Source: Luteirhabdus pelagi
Lineage (GTDB): Bacteria > Bacteroidota > Bacteroidia > Flavobacteriales > Flavobacteriaceae
Length of the DNA stretch: 64,000 nucleotides
Assembly (NCBI RefSeq): GCF_016827595.1
Contig: NZ_JAECMS010000001.1
Coordinates: 248,001-312,000, forward strand
Reading direction: 5' to 3'
Below the pieces are notes generated by a model, which saw only the letters and a list, made by a program, of their open reading frames with translations, did not search any database and had not been told where the DNA came from. The position numbers and the translations under genes were made by a program. Shown piece after piece: positions 44,924 through 53,325 of this stretch; within the stretch, counting starts at the first letter, position 1; each line of letters begins with the position of its first letter.

Positions 44924-47008
44924 ATGAAACAGTTTATACTTATCTGTTTTCTGTCTCTTTTATCTCTTTCTAGTTGGAGTCAGGAAATAACGATTAGCCC
45001 CTTTGCGGGTGTATCCAATCCCACAAGTGACTTTTCCGAATTTTCGGAAAGCGGCTGGACGGCTGGATTGAACTCAAATTATTTTTTCAGCGATCATTTC
45101 GGAGTAGGTTTTCAGCTAAGCCATCAACAAAACGATTTTAAAAGTCCGTTCAACTACGACGTAATTCCAACTGACGATACCGGTACCTACAGCGTGTCGC
45201 AGTTTTACGATGGTTCTTGGAGCGTTTCCAATATTGGATTGGGTCCTGTATATGGATTGCGCTATAACAAGTTTTCCTTCCTGTTTTCTGCGATGCCCGG
45301 AATTTCATTCGTATCGAGTCCCGAAGCACTTGTAATGTTGCAATATGTAAATGCCGAACGCGAATTATTTCAACTGGAGCCACGAACGATAACGGCTTTT
45401 GGTATGTCCGCTGGAGTAAGTTTTACTTATCGCGTTACCGATACTTTTTCATTCTTTGTCTACCCAGAATACCATTACAGTACGGCAGCAATCAACTATG
45501 GTTTTCGCTCTATCGAGCCGGCTATTTCTACTAATACCGAAGGGCAAACTGAATTCGATCCCATTCCACTTATTGAAGTGCCTTTGGAAGAAGCCAGCGT
45601 GTCTCCCACACAACTTAGTGTGTCTGCTGGTGTAACTTTCAGCTTTGATGTTAAAACGAAAAAGCCAAAAAAGGATGATCCAATTTCAACTACTGAAAAT
45701 GTGGCTATCGATCAGGAAGTTCAAGAACATGAAAAAACTTGTGATGTAACAAGGTTGTCGGCTCCTCGAAAGTTTCAGGAATTTTATATCGATTCACCTC
45801 GGAAACCCAACTTTCGTTGGGAGAACCCTTCTTCAATCGTGACGCAATACACCTTTGTTCTTTCCGAAGAAGGAAAGGAAGTATATCGTGAACGAATAAC
45901 TGAACAAGGTCTTCAGCATAATCAAAAACTACAGAAGATCTATGAGCGTTCTAAAAAGGAAACAACGGAGTATCATTGGAAGGTTATCACATCGTACACC
46001 AAGTGCAAGGATACAGAAACGGATCATGGTATCTTTTTGATGAACCGGTCTAGTGGTACTTTTCATGATGTTGTCGAGATTGAATGTGAAGACCCGCCTT
46101 TCACCCCACAAGGAATGTATGCCTATAAGGCGAACTTATTTCTTTTTCACAATAGTTTTGCGAGCCATCCACTGGAAATAACCTCACTTTCCGACATTAC
46201 CATTATCAATCCCACAGGTGCCGTAATAACTAGCCTCACAGATTGTAGCACTGGAAATCCCGTATCCTTTCCAATTACTATTGTTCCTGCCGGTAGCGCG
46301 ACCTATTGCATGACCTTTGAAGTACCTTCTGGGAGCGCATCTATAGACACACAGATCGAGGGAAATGTAAATGGCAACCCACAAATATCGACAAGCGGTG
46401 CACATGAACTCCCAACGTGTCTTTGTGATATATGTGAAGAATGGGAGATAGATATTCAAAACCAAAACATATCTCCTATTGTTACCGGTGCGAGCACGAT
46501 TGAAGATTATATCTTAATTGAAGACAGGCTAACCGCTATTGCGCCCTTCGGGAATATCGTACAGGTACAGGCAGAAGTAACCACGTTTGAGTACTTCCCG
46601 GGAGATAACAGCCCTTTTCCAGACCAAGAGCAATGTGTAGTCTGTAACAAGGAGGATAGTCAGTATGGCCCTTTTGTTACCCTGTACAATGGCAGCTCAC
46701 AAACTACCCAACATTTATCTGGTGGTTTCGCATCGGGCGGTTACGGTCGCTATTTAGGAGGAAGCGCTATGAGTAGAAATATAGTTTGGCAATCGCCAAC
46801 GCCAAGCGGATTGGTTCTTGGCAACGAGACCGCAAAACTTAGTATTGGTGTACCGAAGTTCGCCGGTGCCTGTTGTTCTGATTTATTCAAAATCTGTGTG
46901 CGATACACCTTCACTGCCATAGATGATGCCACTGGAGCCTGTATAAGTTGCTCTGAGGTGGTTTGCTATTCTTTGTTTCGCGATGAAAACACTGTTGTAC
47001 AACTTTAA
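44924..47008 (+). CDS. Outer-membrane beta-barrel protein fused to a Cys-rich C-terminal module
   Basis: A 694-residue protein with a Sec signal (LLSLSSWSQ). Residues 20-245 look like an eight-strand OmpA/PorT-type barrel (ISPFAGVSNPTSDF, SDHFGVGFQLSHQQ, SFFVYPEYHYSTAAINYGF). A linker rich in Lys leads to a fibronectin-like stretch (PNFRWENPSSIVTQYTF, HWKVITSYTKC) and a cysteine-rich half. From residue 504 (nt 46433) it carries a module shared with the next protein: FEYF, CVVC, IVWQSPTP, ACCSDLFKICVRYTF and ACISCSEVVCYS. ATG 44924 is chosen because the signal peptide starts there. The 1022-residue gene begins 8 bp later, so they are co-translated. Confidence 0.8.
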   Translation: MKQFILICFLSLLSLSSWSQEITISPFAGVSNPTSDFSEFSESGWTAGLNSNYFFSDHFGVGFQLSHQQNDFKSPFNYDVIPTDDTGTYSVSQFYDGSWSVSNIGLGPVYGLRYNKFSFLFSAMPGISFVSSPEALVMLQYVNAERELFQLEPRTITAFGMSAGVSFTYRVTDTFSFFVYPEYHYSTAAINYGFRSIEPAISTNTEGQTEFDPIPLIEVPLEEASVSPTQLSVSAGVTFSFDVKTKKPKKDDPISTTENVAIDQEVQEHEKTCDVTRLSAPRKFQEFYIDSPRKPNFRWENPSSIVTQYTFVLSEEGKEVYRERITEQGLQHNQKLQKIYERSKKETTEYHWKVITSYTKCKDTETDHGIFLMNRSSGTFHDVVEIECEDPPFTPQGMYAYKANLFLFHNSFASHPLEITSLSDITIINPTGAVITSLTDCSTGNPVSFPITIVPAGSATYCMTFEVPSGSASIDTQIEGNVNGNPQISTSGAHELPTCLCDICEEWEIDIQNQNISPIVTGASTIEDYILIEDRLTAIAPFGNIVQVQAEVTTFEYFPGDNSPFPDQEQCVVCNKEDSQYGPFVTLYNGSSQTTQHLSGGFASGGYGRYLGGSAMSRNIVWQSPTPSGLVLGNETAKLSIGVPKFAGACCSDLFKICVRYTFTAIDDATGACISCSEVVCYSLFRDENTVVQL
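46433..47005 (+). other. Cys-rich C-terminal module, copy A
   Basis: The C-terminal 190 residues of the barrel protein share an ordered set of motifs with 49450-49935: F-E-Y, CxxC, IVW or TIW followed by TP, then CC/GC, CVR, and CxxCxxVxxCY. No known family is recognised. Confidence 0.65.
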
Positions 47009-47016
47009 AAACCTTA

Positions 47017-50000
47017 ATGATGAAAACAATTTTATATAAAACCTTATTTATTTTGATGTTTTGCTTTTACCAAAGCAATGCACAGATAACGATTTCAAGA
47101 ACACCCGATCCGATACCCACAACTATAAACAGTTGTCAGACAGTGACGCTTAATTATAGTGTGACGGTCAATAATGGGCCGTACAACTCGATAACCATAA
47201 ATGAACAGTTTATGCCGCAAGGAGGGTGTCCAACGACCCCTCTTAATCCGAGGTTATCAAATTTACCTTCAGGATCTATCGCCACGACGAGCAATGGTTT
47301 CAACATTACGATTAACAATACGAGTGCAGGGTCTTCAACCTATGTTTTTCAGGTAAGCATGACAATAAATGCCCCGCCTCAATTCGAATCATATCAATTA
47401 TGCGTTTCCGGAATTACAGCATCGAGTGTTCCAGCTGCATCGATTTCAGTTTCACCAAGCACACAACAATGTTTTACGATTGAAAATAAGGCCACGTGGC
47501 GATCTTCCATCGATTGTGTTGAACAAACTGGAGTAAACTGTTTTCTATATACCGTGAATGTAAAGGATCTATCCTCCTCCTGCGACGCCAATATGTATGG
47601 TACACCGAGGTTTGAATTTTCCGTTCCGGGTGGAGGGATTATTAACGGTGTAACATCCAACGCTACTTTGGCAAACGTCGTGAATGGAGGGAATACCATT
47701 GCATTTTCGAGTACTACCAATACATGGATTCAAAACAGTACACGCGAGAAATATACATTTGAAGTACAATATCCTTGTAGTAACTTCCCTTCCAGCACCA
47801 ATGTTACAGCTCAGTTTGACCAAATTAATAACAGCGTGCCGACGAACACAAACTATGGTCAGTCTTGTCCCTCAGGAAGTGGTGGAAGTCCTATTACTAT
47901 TGGCAGTTCGAACACAACCCTTCAAATAGAAGATCCTACCCTGGACGCAACGGTAGAAGTTAAGGAGTATTATGATTCTAGTAAAAACACTCCTGGTTGT
48001 GCGAATAAGGCATACGTAGAATTTACCAATATAGGGAACACTATTATAGATGATGTTTTGGCTGAAGTGAAAATCCCTTCAACGATTGAAATAACTAATC
48101 TTTGCGCTCAAATATCATTGATAACTGGATATCGTCTAGCCGGTCAGCCTTGGCAATATGGTGTTCCTAGTAACGCACAGTTTCCACAGCTCATCGGGCT
48201 CAGATACAAGAGGACAACCGATATTGATGCTCCAAGACTATGTAATGGCAATAAGGATCCTGAAAAATGGGTGATACCACTTTGCTATCGTATAAAATCC
48301 AGTGTAGCAGTTGGTACTGATATTAAAATTTGTGCCAGTCTAAAATATACAGATAAAGTAGGATGTACGGCAACTTCTTGTCCACCATATTCACCACATT
48401 CCGGTCAAAAATCAAACTGTCTAATCTACCCAGTAGTAGCTCCTGAAGCGAAACCAAGAATACTGAAAAGTATCGCAAATGCTTCCCTATATCCAGGAAA
48501 CAGTACGAGTTTCATAATAGAAATCGCGAATTCAGGCAGTGGAGACCTAATAACCACCATGCAGGATATTATCCCGAACGACTTTCAAAATATTAGCATT
48601 GCGACTATTCAATATAGTGCTGCTGGGGCCACTTTTACAACCCCACCCGCTGGAGTAATTACCAGCCAGTCAGTTACCGGGAATGCTATAAACGTCGGCC
48701 TGAATATTCCTGGCATCTGTACCTTGGGTGGCAGTTGTTGTTCGTTACTTGAGAATAAAGTACGGATCAGAATCGATGTTCAGGTTAAAGACTGTATTCC
48801 TCAGAAAACAGGGGTGAATGTAGCTCGACTTCAACCGCAAAATGAAACCGCGAGTAGATCCTACGCTATACGTAACTACAACCGCTTGGATGTTCAAAAA
48901 TTTGCAAAAGGCGATATGGCTTCCAGTTGGACTTCAGGAAGTACGAGCACTACGGTTAGTCCAGGTGGAAACATCGATTATAAGATTACCATTAAAAATA
49001 ACGACCCTTACGATTGGAACGATTTGGTCATATCCGATATCTTACCCTACACCACGCCGCCAGATGTCATCCTTTGCACCAGTGTTCCAAGGGCCAGTCA
49101 ATTTGATGTAGCTTTACGAGCTCCGGTAACAGTTTCCCTGAATGCTGCGGCAAGTGCTGTTAGCAGTACCATTAGTTATACAAATACGATAATGACTACG
49201 GAAAGTGATCTCTGTGGCGGTACCGCCATAATTAATTCAGGATTTTCTGTAGGAGATCGTGGTTTTAAGGTGAAATTTAACGATCCGATTCCTTGCGGCG
49301 CTGAAATCACCATCAATATTCCAGCAAAGGTAATGGGAAATCCTTCTCAAGGAGCCGTAGCTACCAATTCGACCTCCTTTGTTACGAGCAATAATTCGTT
49401 ACTCGGATATGCTACCGCAGCCGCGGAAATTCAAACGTGGCAGTTGGATTGTTGCGACCAACAGGAACTGAGCCTGTCCAATTTTCAGGTACTAACCTAC
49501 GAAGATGGCGGAACCACCCATAATCGCGCTGCCATTAATTTGGATGTAAGTTCATTATCGAATATTCCTGTACAAAAAATAAGGCTATCGGTAATCGATT
49601 TTGAATACGATCAAAACTTCGACGACTGTAAAGTTTGCCACAACTCTTTCCGCGGACTAGGAACATTCCCAGGAAATTCGGATTGGGCATTTCCCATCGG
49701 TGGTTTACCGGTAATACCCAATACCAATACTTATGATGGAAGCCGGGAAACAATATGGGAAGCAGGAACTCCCACAGCCATCAACACACCACAAACCATC
49801 AGAACATGGCTAAATATTCCTAAAAGCCTTCAAGTTAATGGCTGTCAAGGATGCGTTCGAGTATGCTTAAAGGTAGAAGTAACCGATATTAACTGTAACA
49901 CTTGTGAAGTTATAGGATGTTACACTATTAACCTAATGCCCGTTACGGCACAGCCCTCCCCTATTTGCCCTCAAAATGTAACGATGCCTCTAAACTTGGA

Positions 50001-50085
50001 TGCTGATTTTTCAGAATTTGAGATGCCCCCTCAATTTCCACCTATCAATTCAGAAAATCATAGTGAGGCATGTAAAAAGTGCTAA
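47017..50085 (+). CDS. Large secreted Cys-rich protein with DUF11-like repeats
   Basis: A 1022-residue protein with a signal peptide ending QSNAQ. Three or four Ig-like repeats of the DUF11 kind are visible, for example ATVEVKEYYDSSKN with YVEFTNIGNTIID, LYPGNSTSFIIEIANSG and VSPGGNIDYKITIKNNDPYDW followed by VISDILPYT. About 37 cysteines occur in the mature protein, high for a Bacteroidota surface protein. The module at residues 812-975 resembles the C-terminus of the preceding protein. It has no T9SS sorting domain; the sequence ends SEACKKC, a terminal cysteine. It probably forms a disulfide-rich envelope or surface structure. A perfect terminator follows. Confidence 0.8.
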   Translation: MMKTILYKTLFILMFCFYQSNAQITISRTPDPIPTTINSCQTVTLNYSVTVNNGPYNSITINEQFMPQGGCPTTPLNPRLSNLPSGSIATTSNGFNITINNTSAGSSTYVFQVSMTINAPPQFESYQLCVSGITASSVPAASISVSPSTQQCFTIENKATWRSSIDCVEQTGVNCFLYTVNVKDLSSSCDANMYGTPRFEFSVPGGGIINGVTSNATLANVVNGGNTIAFSSTTNTWIQNSTREKYTFEVQYPCSNFPSSTNVTAQFDQINNSVPTNTNYGQSCPSGSGGSPITIGSSNTTLQIEDPTLDATVEVKEYYDSSKNTPGCANKAYVEFTNIGNTIIDDVLAEVKIPSTIEITNLCAQISLITGYRLAGQPWQYGVPSNAQFPQLIGLRYKRTTDIDAPRLCNGNKDPEKWVIPLCYRIKSSVAVGTDIKICASLKYTDKVGCTATSCPPYSPHSGQKSNCLIYPVVAPEAKPRILKSIANASLYPGNSTSFIIEIANSGSGDLITTMQDIIPNDFQNISIATIQYSAAGATFTTPPAGVITSQSVTGNAINVGLNIPGICTLGGSCCSLLENKVRIRIDVQVKDCIPQKTGVNVARLQPQNETASRSYAIRNYNRLDVQKFAKGDMASSWTSGSTSTTVSPGGNIDYKITIKNNDPYDWNDLVISDILPYTTPPDVILCTSVPRASQFDVALRAPVTVSLNAAASAVSSTISYTNTIMTTESDLCGGTAIINSGFSVGDRGFKVKFNDPIPCGAEITINIPAKVMGNPSQGAVATNSTSFVTSNNSLLGYATAAAEIQTWQLDCCDQQELSLSNFQVLTYEDGGTTHNRAAINLDVSSLSNIPVQKIRLSVIDFEYDQNFDDCKVCHNSFRGLGTFPGNSDWAFPIGGLPVIPNTNTYDGSRETIWEAGTPTAINTPQTIRTWLNIPKSLQVNGCQGCVRVCLKVEVTDINCNTCEVIGCYTINLMPVTAQPSPICPQNVTMPLNLDADFSEFEMPPQFPPINSENHSEACKKC
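49450..49935 (+). other. Cys-rich C-terminal module, copy B
   Basis: Residues 812-973 of the 1022-residue protein contain the same ordered motifs as copy A: DFEYDQ, CKVCHN, TIWEAGTPT, GCQGCVRVCLKVEV and CNTCEVIGCY. Similarity is local and modest but ordered. Confidence 0.65.
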
Positions 50086-50096
50086 GATGCATCTTC

Positions 50097-50132
50097 AAAA
50101 GAAGGCATTGGATATGGCCATTGCCTTCTTTT
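50097..50132 (+). terminator. Terminator after the Cys-rich protein gene
   Basis: A perfect 11-bp stem AAAAGAAGGCA/TGCCTTCTTTT with a 14-base loop. It separates the surface-protein genes from the lipoprotein and regulator genes. Confidence 0.85.
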
Positions 50133-50211
50133 AAAAAAAATGAAAAAGTAGGGTAACAATTTCAAACCTTATTTGATATACCAACAAATAACCAAAGTAA
50201 ATTCAATAATT

Positions 50212-50643
50212 ATGAAAACAGTTAACAATTTGAAAAGAAGTATTTTAACCATCGCCGTATTAGGAACCTTTCTATTCTTACAGTCATGTTGTTGCGATGA
50301 TACTGTAGAACCTTCAGGAATCATAAGCTGTGAAGCAGCCATGATGAAAGGTGAACAGTATTCAACTCAATATCCCGGTGAAACGACCGATGTTACGTTC
50401 GACATGGAAGAAATAGAAGCGTTTATTTGCCAGATAAAATCGAAAGCCGACGAAATCCCCCATTCAGATTTGAGCTTTCGCGTATACTTTGCGCGAGATA
50501 CTATTGCGGGAAGTCTAGAAAACACAGTCTTTTTGGCAGGAAGTTATACCGATGTAAACGGCGCAGTCCAAAATATTAAGTACTACCTCAACATGGGAGA
50601 TATTGGCAATAACGGTATCTTAGATATCAATTGTGCACCTTAA
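50212..50643 (+). CDS. Small lipoprotein with a Cys-Cys-Cys lipobox
   Basis: A 143-residue lipoprotein whose signal ends LFLQSCCCDD, so the lipidated cysteine is followed by two more cysteines. The mature part has further cysteines in SCEAAMM, FICQIK and the end NCAP, and a strand-rich body (FRVYFARDTIAG, VFLAGSYTDVNG). No known domain is recognised. The start at 50212 (MKTVNNLKRS) is chosen as the start of the signal peptide. It lies 3 bp before the six-helix membrane gene and probably shares its transcript. Confidence 0.75.
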   Translation: MKTVNNLKRSILTIAVLGTFLFLQSCCCDDTVEPSGIISCEAAMMKGEQYSTQYPGETTDVTFDMEEIEAFICQIKSKADEIPHSDLSFRVYFARDTIAGSLENTVFLAGSYTDVNGAVQNIKYYLNMGDIGNNGILDINCAP

Positions 50644-50646
50644 AAA

Positions 50647-51261
50647 ATGATTGTAACATTTAAAACTATATTATACGCCCTGCAGGTCCTTGCTTTTCTA
50701 GTGGCATTATTTCGCCAGAAGAAAAATAAAAAGGGCCTGCAAGGGATTTTTGTTTATTTCTTGGGGTTCGTGCTGCTGACAGAATTTTCGGCAAATTATG
50801 TACGTATCGTGGCTGGTATAAACAACACATTCATATATAATATTTTCAATACTGTTTCACTGATCTTTTATATGTATTGGCTACAGCAGTATTTGAGAAA
50901 GAAGTGGATACGTTATCTTTATGTTGGATTTATAGCGGCTACCCTCATTGAGGCATTTTTCACCCCTTGGAAAGAATTATTGAAGACATCATTCTACCTT
51001 GGAGTTGGCATCATTTTTTTTATGACCATTTTCTATTTGTTAACCTTGTTGAAAAAGGAAGAGGTAATTCAATTCTATAGGAAACAATCGTTTTGGATTA
51101 GTACCGGAATCCTAATTTATCACATTGGTGTGTTTCCATTAATTTTGTTGTTAGATGTGCCCTCCTTCAATAAGGTACACTTTCAATTTGCGCTTATGTT
51201 TCTTAATATATTCCTTTATGCTCTAATTACGGTTGGTTTACTATGTCCACTGAAACGATAG
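50647..51261 (+). CDS. Multipass membrane protein of the LytS/LytTR unit
   Basis: A 204-residue protein with six or seven probable helices (about residues 5-22, 32-52, 62-80, 90-107, 114-134, 147-168 and 176-198) joined by short basic loops (RQKKNKK, RKKWIR, KKEEVIQFYRKQ). It has no large soluble domain. Such a protein next to a LytS-type kinase with only one helix could act as the membrane input module; this is inferred from position and the 19-bp overlap with the kinase gene. No family name is assigned. Confidence 0.75.
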   Translation: MIVTFKTILYALQVLAFLVALFRQKKNKKGLQGIFVYFLGFVLLTEFSANYVRIVAGINNTFIYNIFNTVSLIFYMYWLQQYLRKKWIRYLYVGFIAATLIEAFFTPWKELLKTSFYLGVGIIFFMTIFYLLTLLKKEEVIQFYRKQSFWISTGILIYHIGVFPLILLLDVPSFNKVHFQFALMFLNIFLYALITVGLLCPLKR

Positions 51262-52052
51262 ATAGCTATATATATTTGGTTTTTATTGCCATTGGAATTA
51301 TCCTGGCATTAATCATCTTATTCTCTGCATTTTTAATTCAGAAAAATAAACTGGTAAATGAAAAGTTGAAATCGGAGCTTGAATATGAACGAAAAGTACA
51401 GCAATCAGAACTACGGGCCCTTCGAGCTCAGATGAATCCGCATTTTATCCATAATAGTTTAAACGCTATTCTTTTTTATGTGCAACGCAACGATGTGGCA
51501 TTATCAGAAAAATACCTATCCCGATTTTCGAAGCTAATCAGGCAATTTTTCGAGTACTCAAGATCCCAATATATTCCCCTTACGACCGAGATTGATCTCT
51601 TGGAGAATTACTTGGAAATTGAAAAGATGCGCTTCGAAAATAAATTGAATTGGGAAATCAATGTGGCACGAAGCTTAAAGGAAGAGAATCCTGAATTACC
51701 TTCCATGATGGTTCAACCACTGGTCGAAAACGCCATTAACCATGGCATCTTTCATCTAAGCGAACCTGGTTTTATTTCAATATCCTTCCTATCTTACTCA
51801 GGCTCCCAAGCCATAATGAAGATAATTGTAGAGGACAATGGTGTAGGAATGGAACGATCGCGAGAAATTCAAGGAGCGCATAAATCACATGCTCGATCTC
51901 ATTCCTCTCAGGTTTTAGAAGAACGTATTAATCTTTTGCAACATAATAATGAATGGGAGGTAAACATAAATATTGAAGATCTCTTTGAAGCGAGAACCGA
52001 GAAAACGGGTACTCGCGTCACGCTAACATTAAACTACCTAAATTATGATTAA
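51243..52052 (+). CDS. LytS-type sensor histidine kinase
   Basis: A 269-residue kinase. One N-terminal helix (YLVFIAIGIILALIILFSAFLI) is followed by a coiled-coil linker and the His_kinase domain, with phospho-acceptor His67 in RAQMNPHFIHNSLNAI, then the N-box PLVENAINHGI and the G-box VEDNGVGM. There is no large extracytoplasmic sensor domain, so signal input must come from another protein, possibly the overlapping multipass protein. The gene overlaps the upstream gene by 19 bp and the downstream regulator by 8 bp. Confidence 0.93.
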   Translation: MSTETIDSYIYLVFIAIGIILALIILFSAFLIQKNKLVNEKLKSELEYERKVQQSELRALRAQMNPHFIHNSLNAILFYVQRNDVALSEKYLSRFSKLIRQFFEYSRSQYIPLTTEIDLLENYLEIEKMRFENKLNWEINVARSLKEENPELPSMMVQPLVENAINHGIFHLSEPGFISISFLSYSGSQAIMKIIVEDNGVGMERSREIQGAHKSHARSHSSQVLEERINLLQHNNEWEVNINIEDLFEARTEKTGTRVTLTLNYLNYD

Positions 52053-52785
52053 GGCATATTTAGTAGATGACGAACCGAAAGCACTGGCAATTTTATCTGA
52101 TAAAATTCGTAGGGTTTGCCCTGATATTGAAATTATAGGCACGACACAGAATCCAAAAGAAGCTATAGAGTTCTTACGAGAATCGCCGCCGGACCTACTC
52201 TTTCTGGATGTCGCAATGCCAGAAATAAATGGCTTCGAAGTATTGCAACAGCTTGAAAAGCCAGATTTCGAGATCATTTTTGCCACCGGCTACGATGAAT
52301 ATGCCGTACAGGCCATCAAGCATTGCGCAATCGGCTATTTGGTGAAGCCTATAGACAACGACGAATTAGTGGATGCAGTTTCAAAAGCAAAGGAGAACAT
52401 CTCAGAAAAAAGTGCCTTGGCAAAAAACAAGGCCTTAATCGAAAATTTACAGGTAAAAAGATTTCGTGACAAAAAAATAATCATTCCCTCTCAAGAAGGA
52501 TTAGAGTTTCTAGAAATTGGGAATATACTGCATTTTGAAGGAATTGATGGATATACGAAAATTCACATCAATGACCGTAAGCCCCTTCTCAGTTCGCAAA
52601 GTATTGGTCACTTTGTAAAGATGTTACATGATCAAGATTTCTATCAGGTTCACAAATCGCATTTAATTAACCTAAATCATATCAATTCTTACCTCAATGA
52701 AGGATACGTAACAATAAAAGATACCAATATTCCAGTTTCCCGAAATAGGAGGAGCGATTTCCTTACGATGCTGAAGAATACCTAA
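52045..52785 (+). CDS. LytTR family response regulator
   Basis: A 246-residue regulator with a receiver domain (phospho-acceptor Asp55 in LLFLDVAMPE; acidic pair VDDE at 7-10; Lys in YLVKPIDNDE) and a C-terminal LytTR DNA-binding domain (IIPSQEGLEFLEIGNILHFEG, then FYQVHKSHLINLNHINSY and NIPVSRNRRSDF). LytTR proteins bind paired direct repeats upstream of target genes. It is the last gene of the overlapping unit, and only 2 bp separate it from the convergent lipocalin gene. Confidence 0.94.
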   Translation: MIKAYLVDDEPKALAILSDKIRRVCPDIEIIGTTQNPKEAIEFLRESPPDLLFLDVAMPEINGFEVLQQLEKPDFEIIFATGYDEYAVQAIKHCAIGYLVKPIDNDELVDAVSKAKENISEKSALAKNKALIENLQVKRFRDKKIIIPSQEGLEFLEIGNILHFEGIDGYTKIHINDRKPLLSSQSIGHFVKMLHDQDFYQVHKSHLINLNHINSYLNEGYVTIKDTNIPVSRNRRSDFLTMLKNT

Positions 52786-52787
52786 AA

Positions 52788-53300
52788 CTATTCTTCTTTC
52801 AACCACTTTAACCGTAGACTAGCATTCGCCTTCTCCACAGGTCGAATGACAAGCGTATCGCCGTTGAAAGAGAAGCGACGTTGCACTGTTTTGCCCCAAT
52901 CGCCGGGATTGGAATGCGATAATCGTTTATGTGAAACGATACTATCTTTTTTATTTAACGAATAATCGCCGATGTAAACATACGAACCGGTTAGGTGTTG
53001 AAGAGCCTTCAGCGGAATCGTATCGGTAAAGTTTGGAAAACGAAGGTCCGTTTTTTCATATCCCTTTTCCCATAGGTGAAGCGACATATAACCACTTTCA
53101 CCATAGAGCAAGTATCCCCCCATCCCATCGCGCCATTGTTTCCAGTTGCCAACAGAATCAGTAACTTCCATGGCCTGCAGCGACCATAAGCCAGACAATG
53201 TTTCTTCTAAGCTTTTCGTTGGGGCTTGACTTTTTTCTTCTGAAATAGCATTACAGCTTATGGCGATAACACATGCCAAAAGCAAGGACAAAATTTTCAT
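52788..53300 (-). CDS. Lipocalin-like lipoprotein
   Basis: A 170-residue lipoprotein (lipobox VIAISC). The mature part has LSGLWSLQAMEVTDSVGN, YLLYGESGYMSLHLW and GDYSLNKKDSIVSHKRLSH, matching the lipocalin-like domain often found in secreted Bacteroidota proteins. The ligand is unknown. It is convergent with the LytTR regulator and transcribed in the same direction as, and after, the two FG-GAP genes. Confidence 0.82.
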   Translation of the reverse strand: MKILSLLLACVIAISCNAISEEKSQAPTKSLEETLSGLWSLQAMEVTDSVGNWKQWRDGMGGYLLYGESGYMSLHLWEKGYEKTDLRFPNFTDTIPLKALQHLTGSYVYIGDYSLNKKDSIVSHKRLSHSNPGDWGKTVQRRFSFNGDTLVIRPVEKANASLRLKWLKEE

Positions 53301-53325
53301 ATAAGGTTTGTTGAATGTGAAGGAA

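Noticed and set aside
42004-50085. Polysaccharide utilisation locus
   Set aside because: There is no SusC barrel/SusD pair and no glycoside hydrolase; only a SusC-type plug-lead domain is present.
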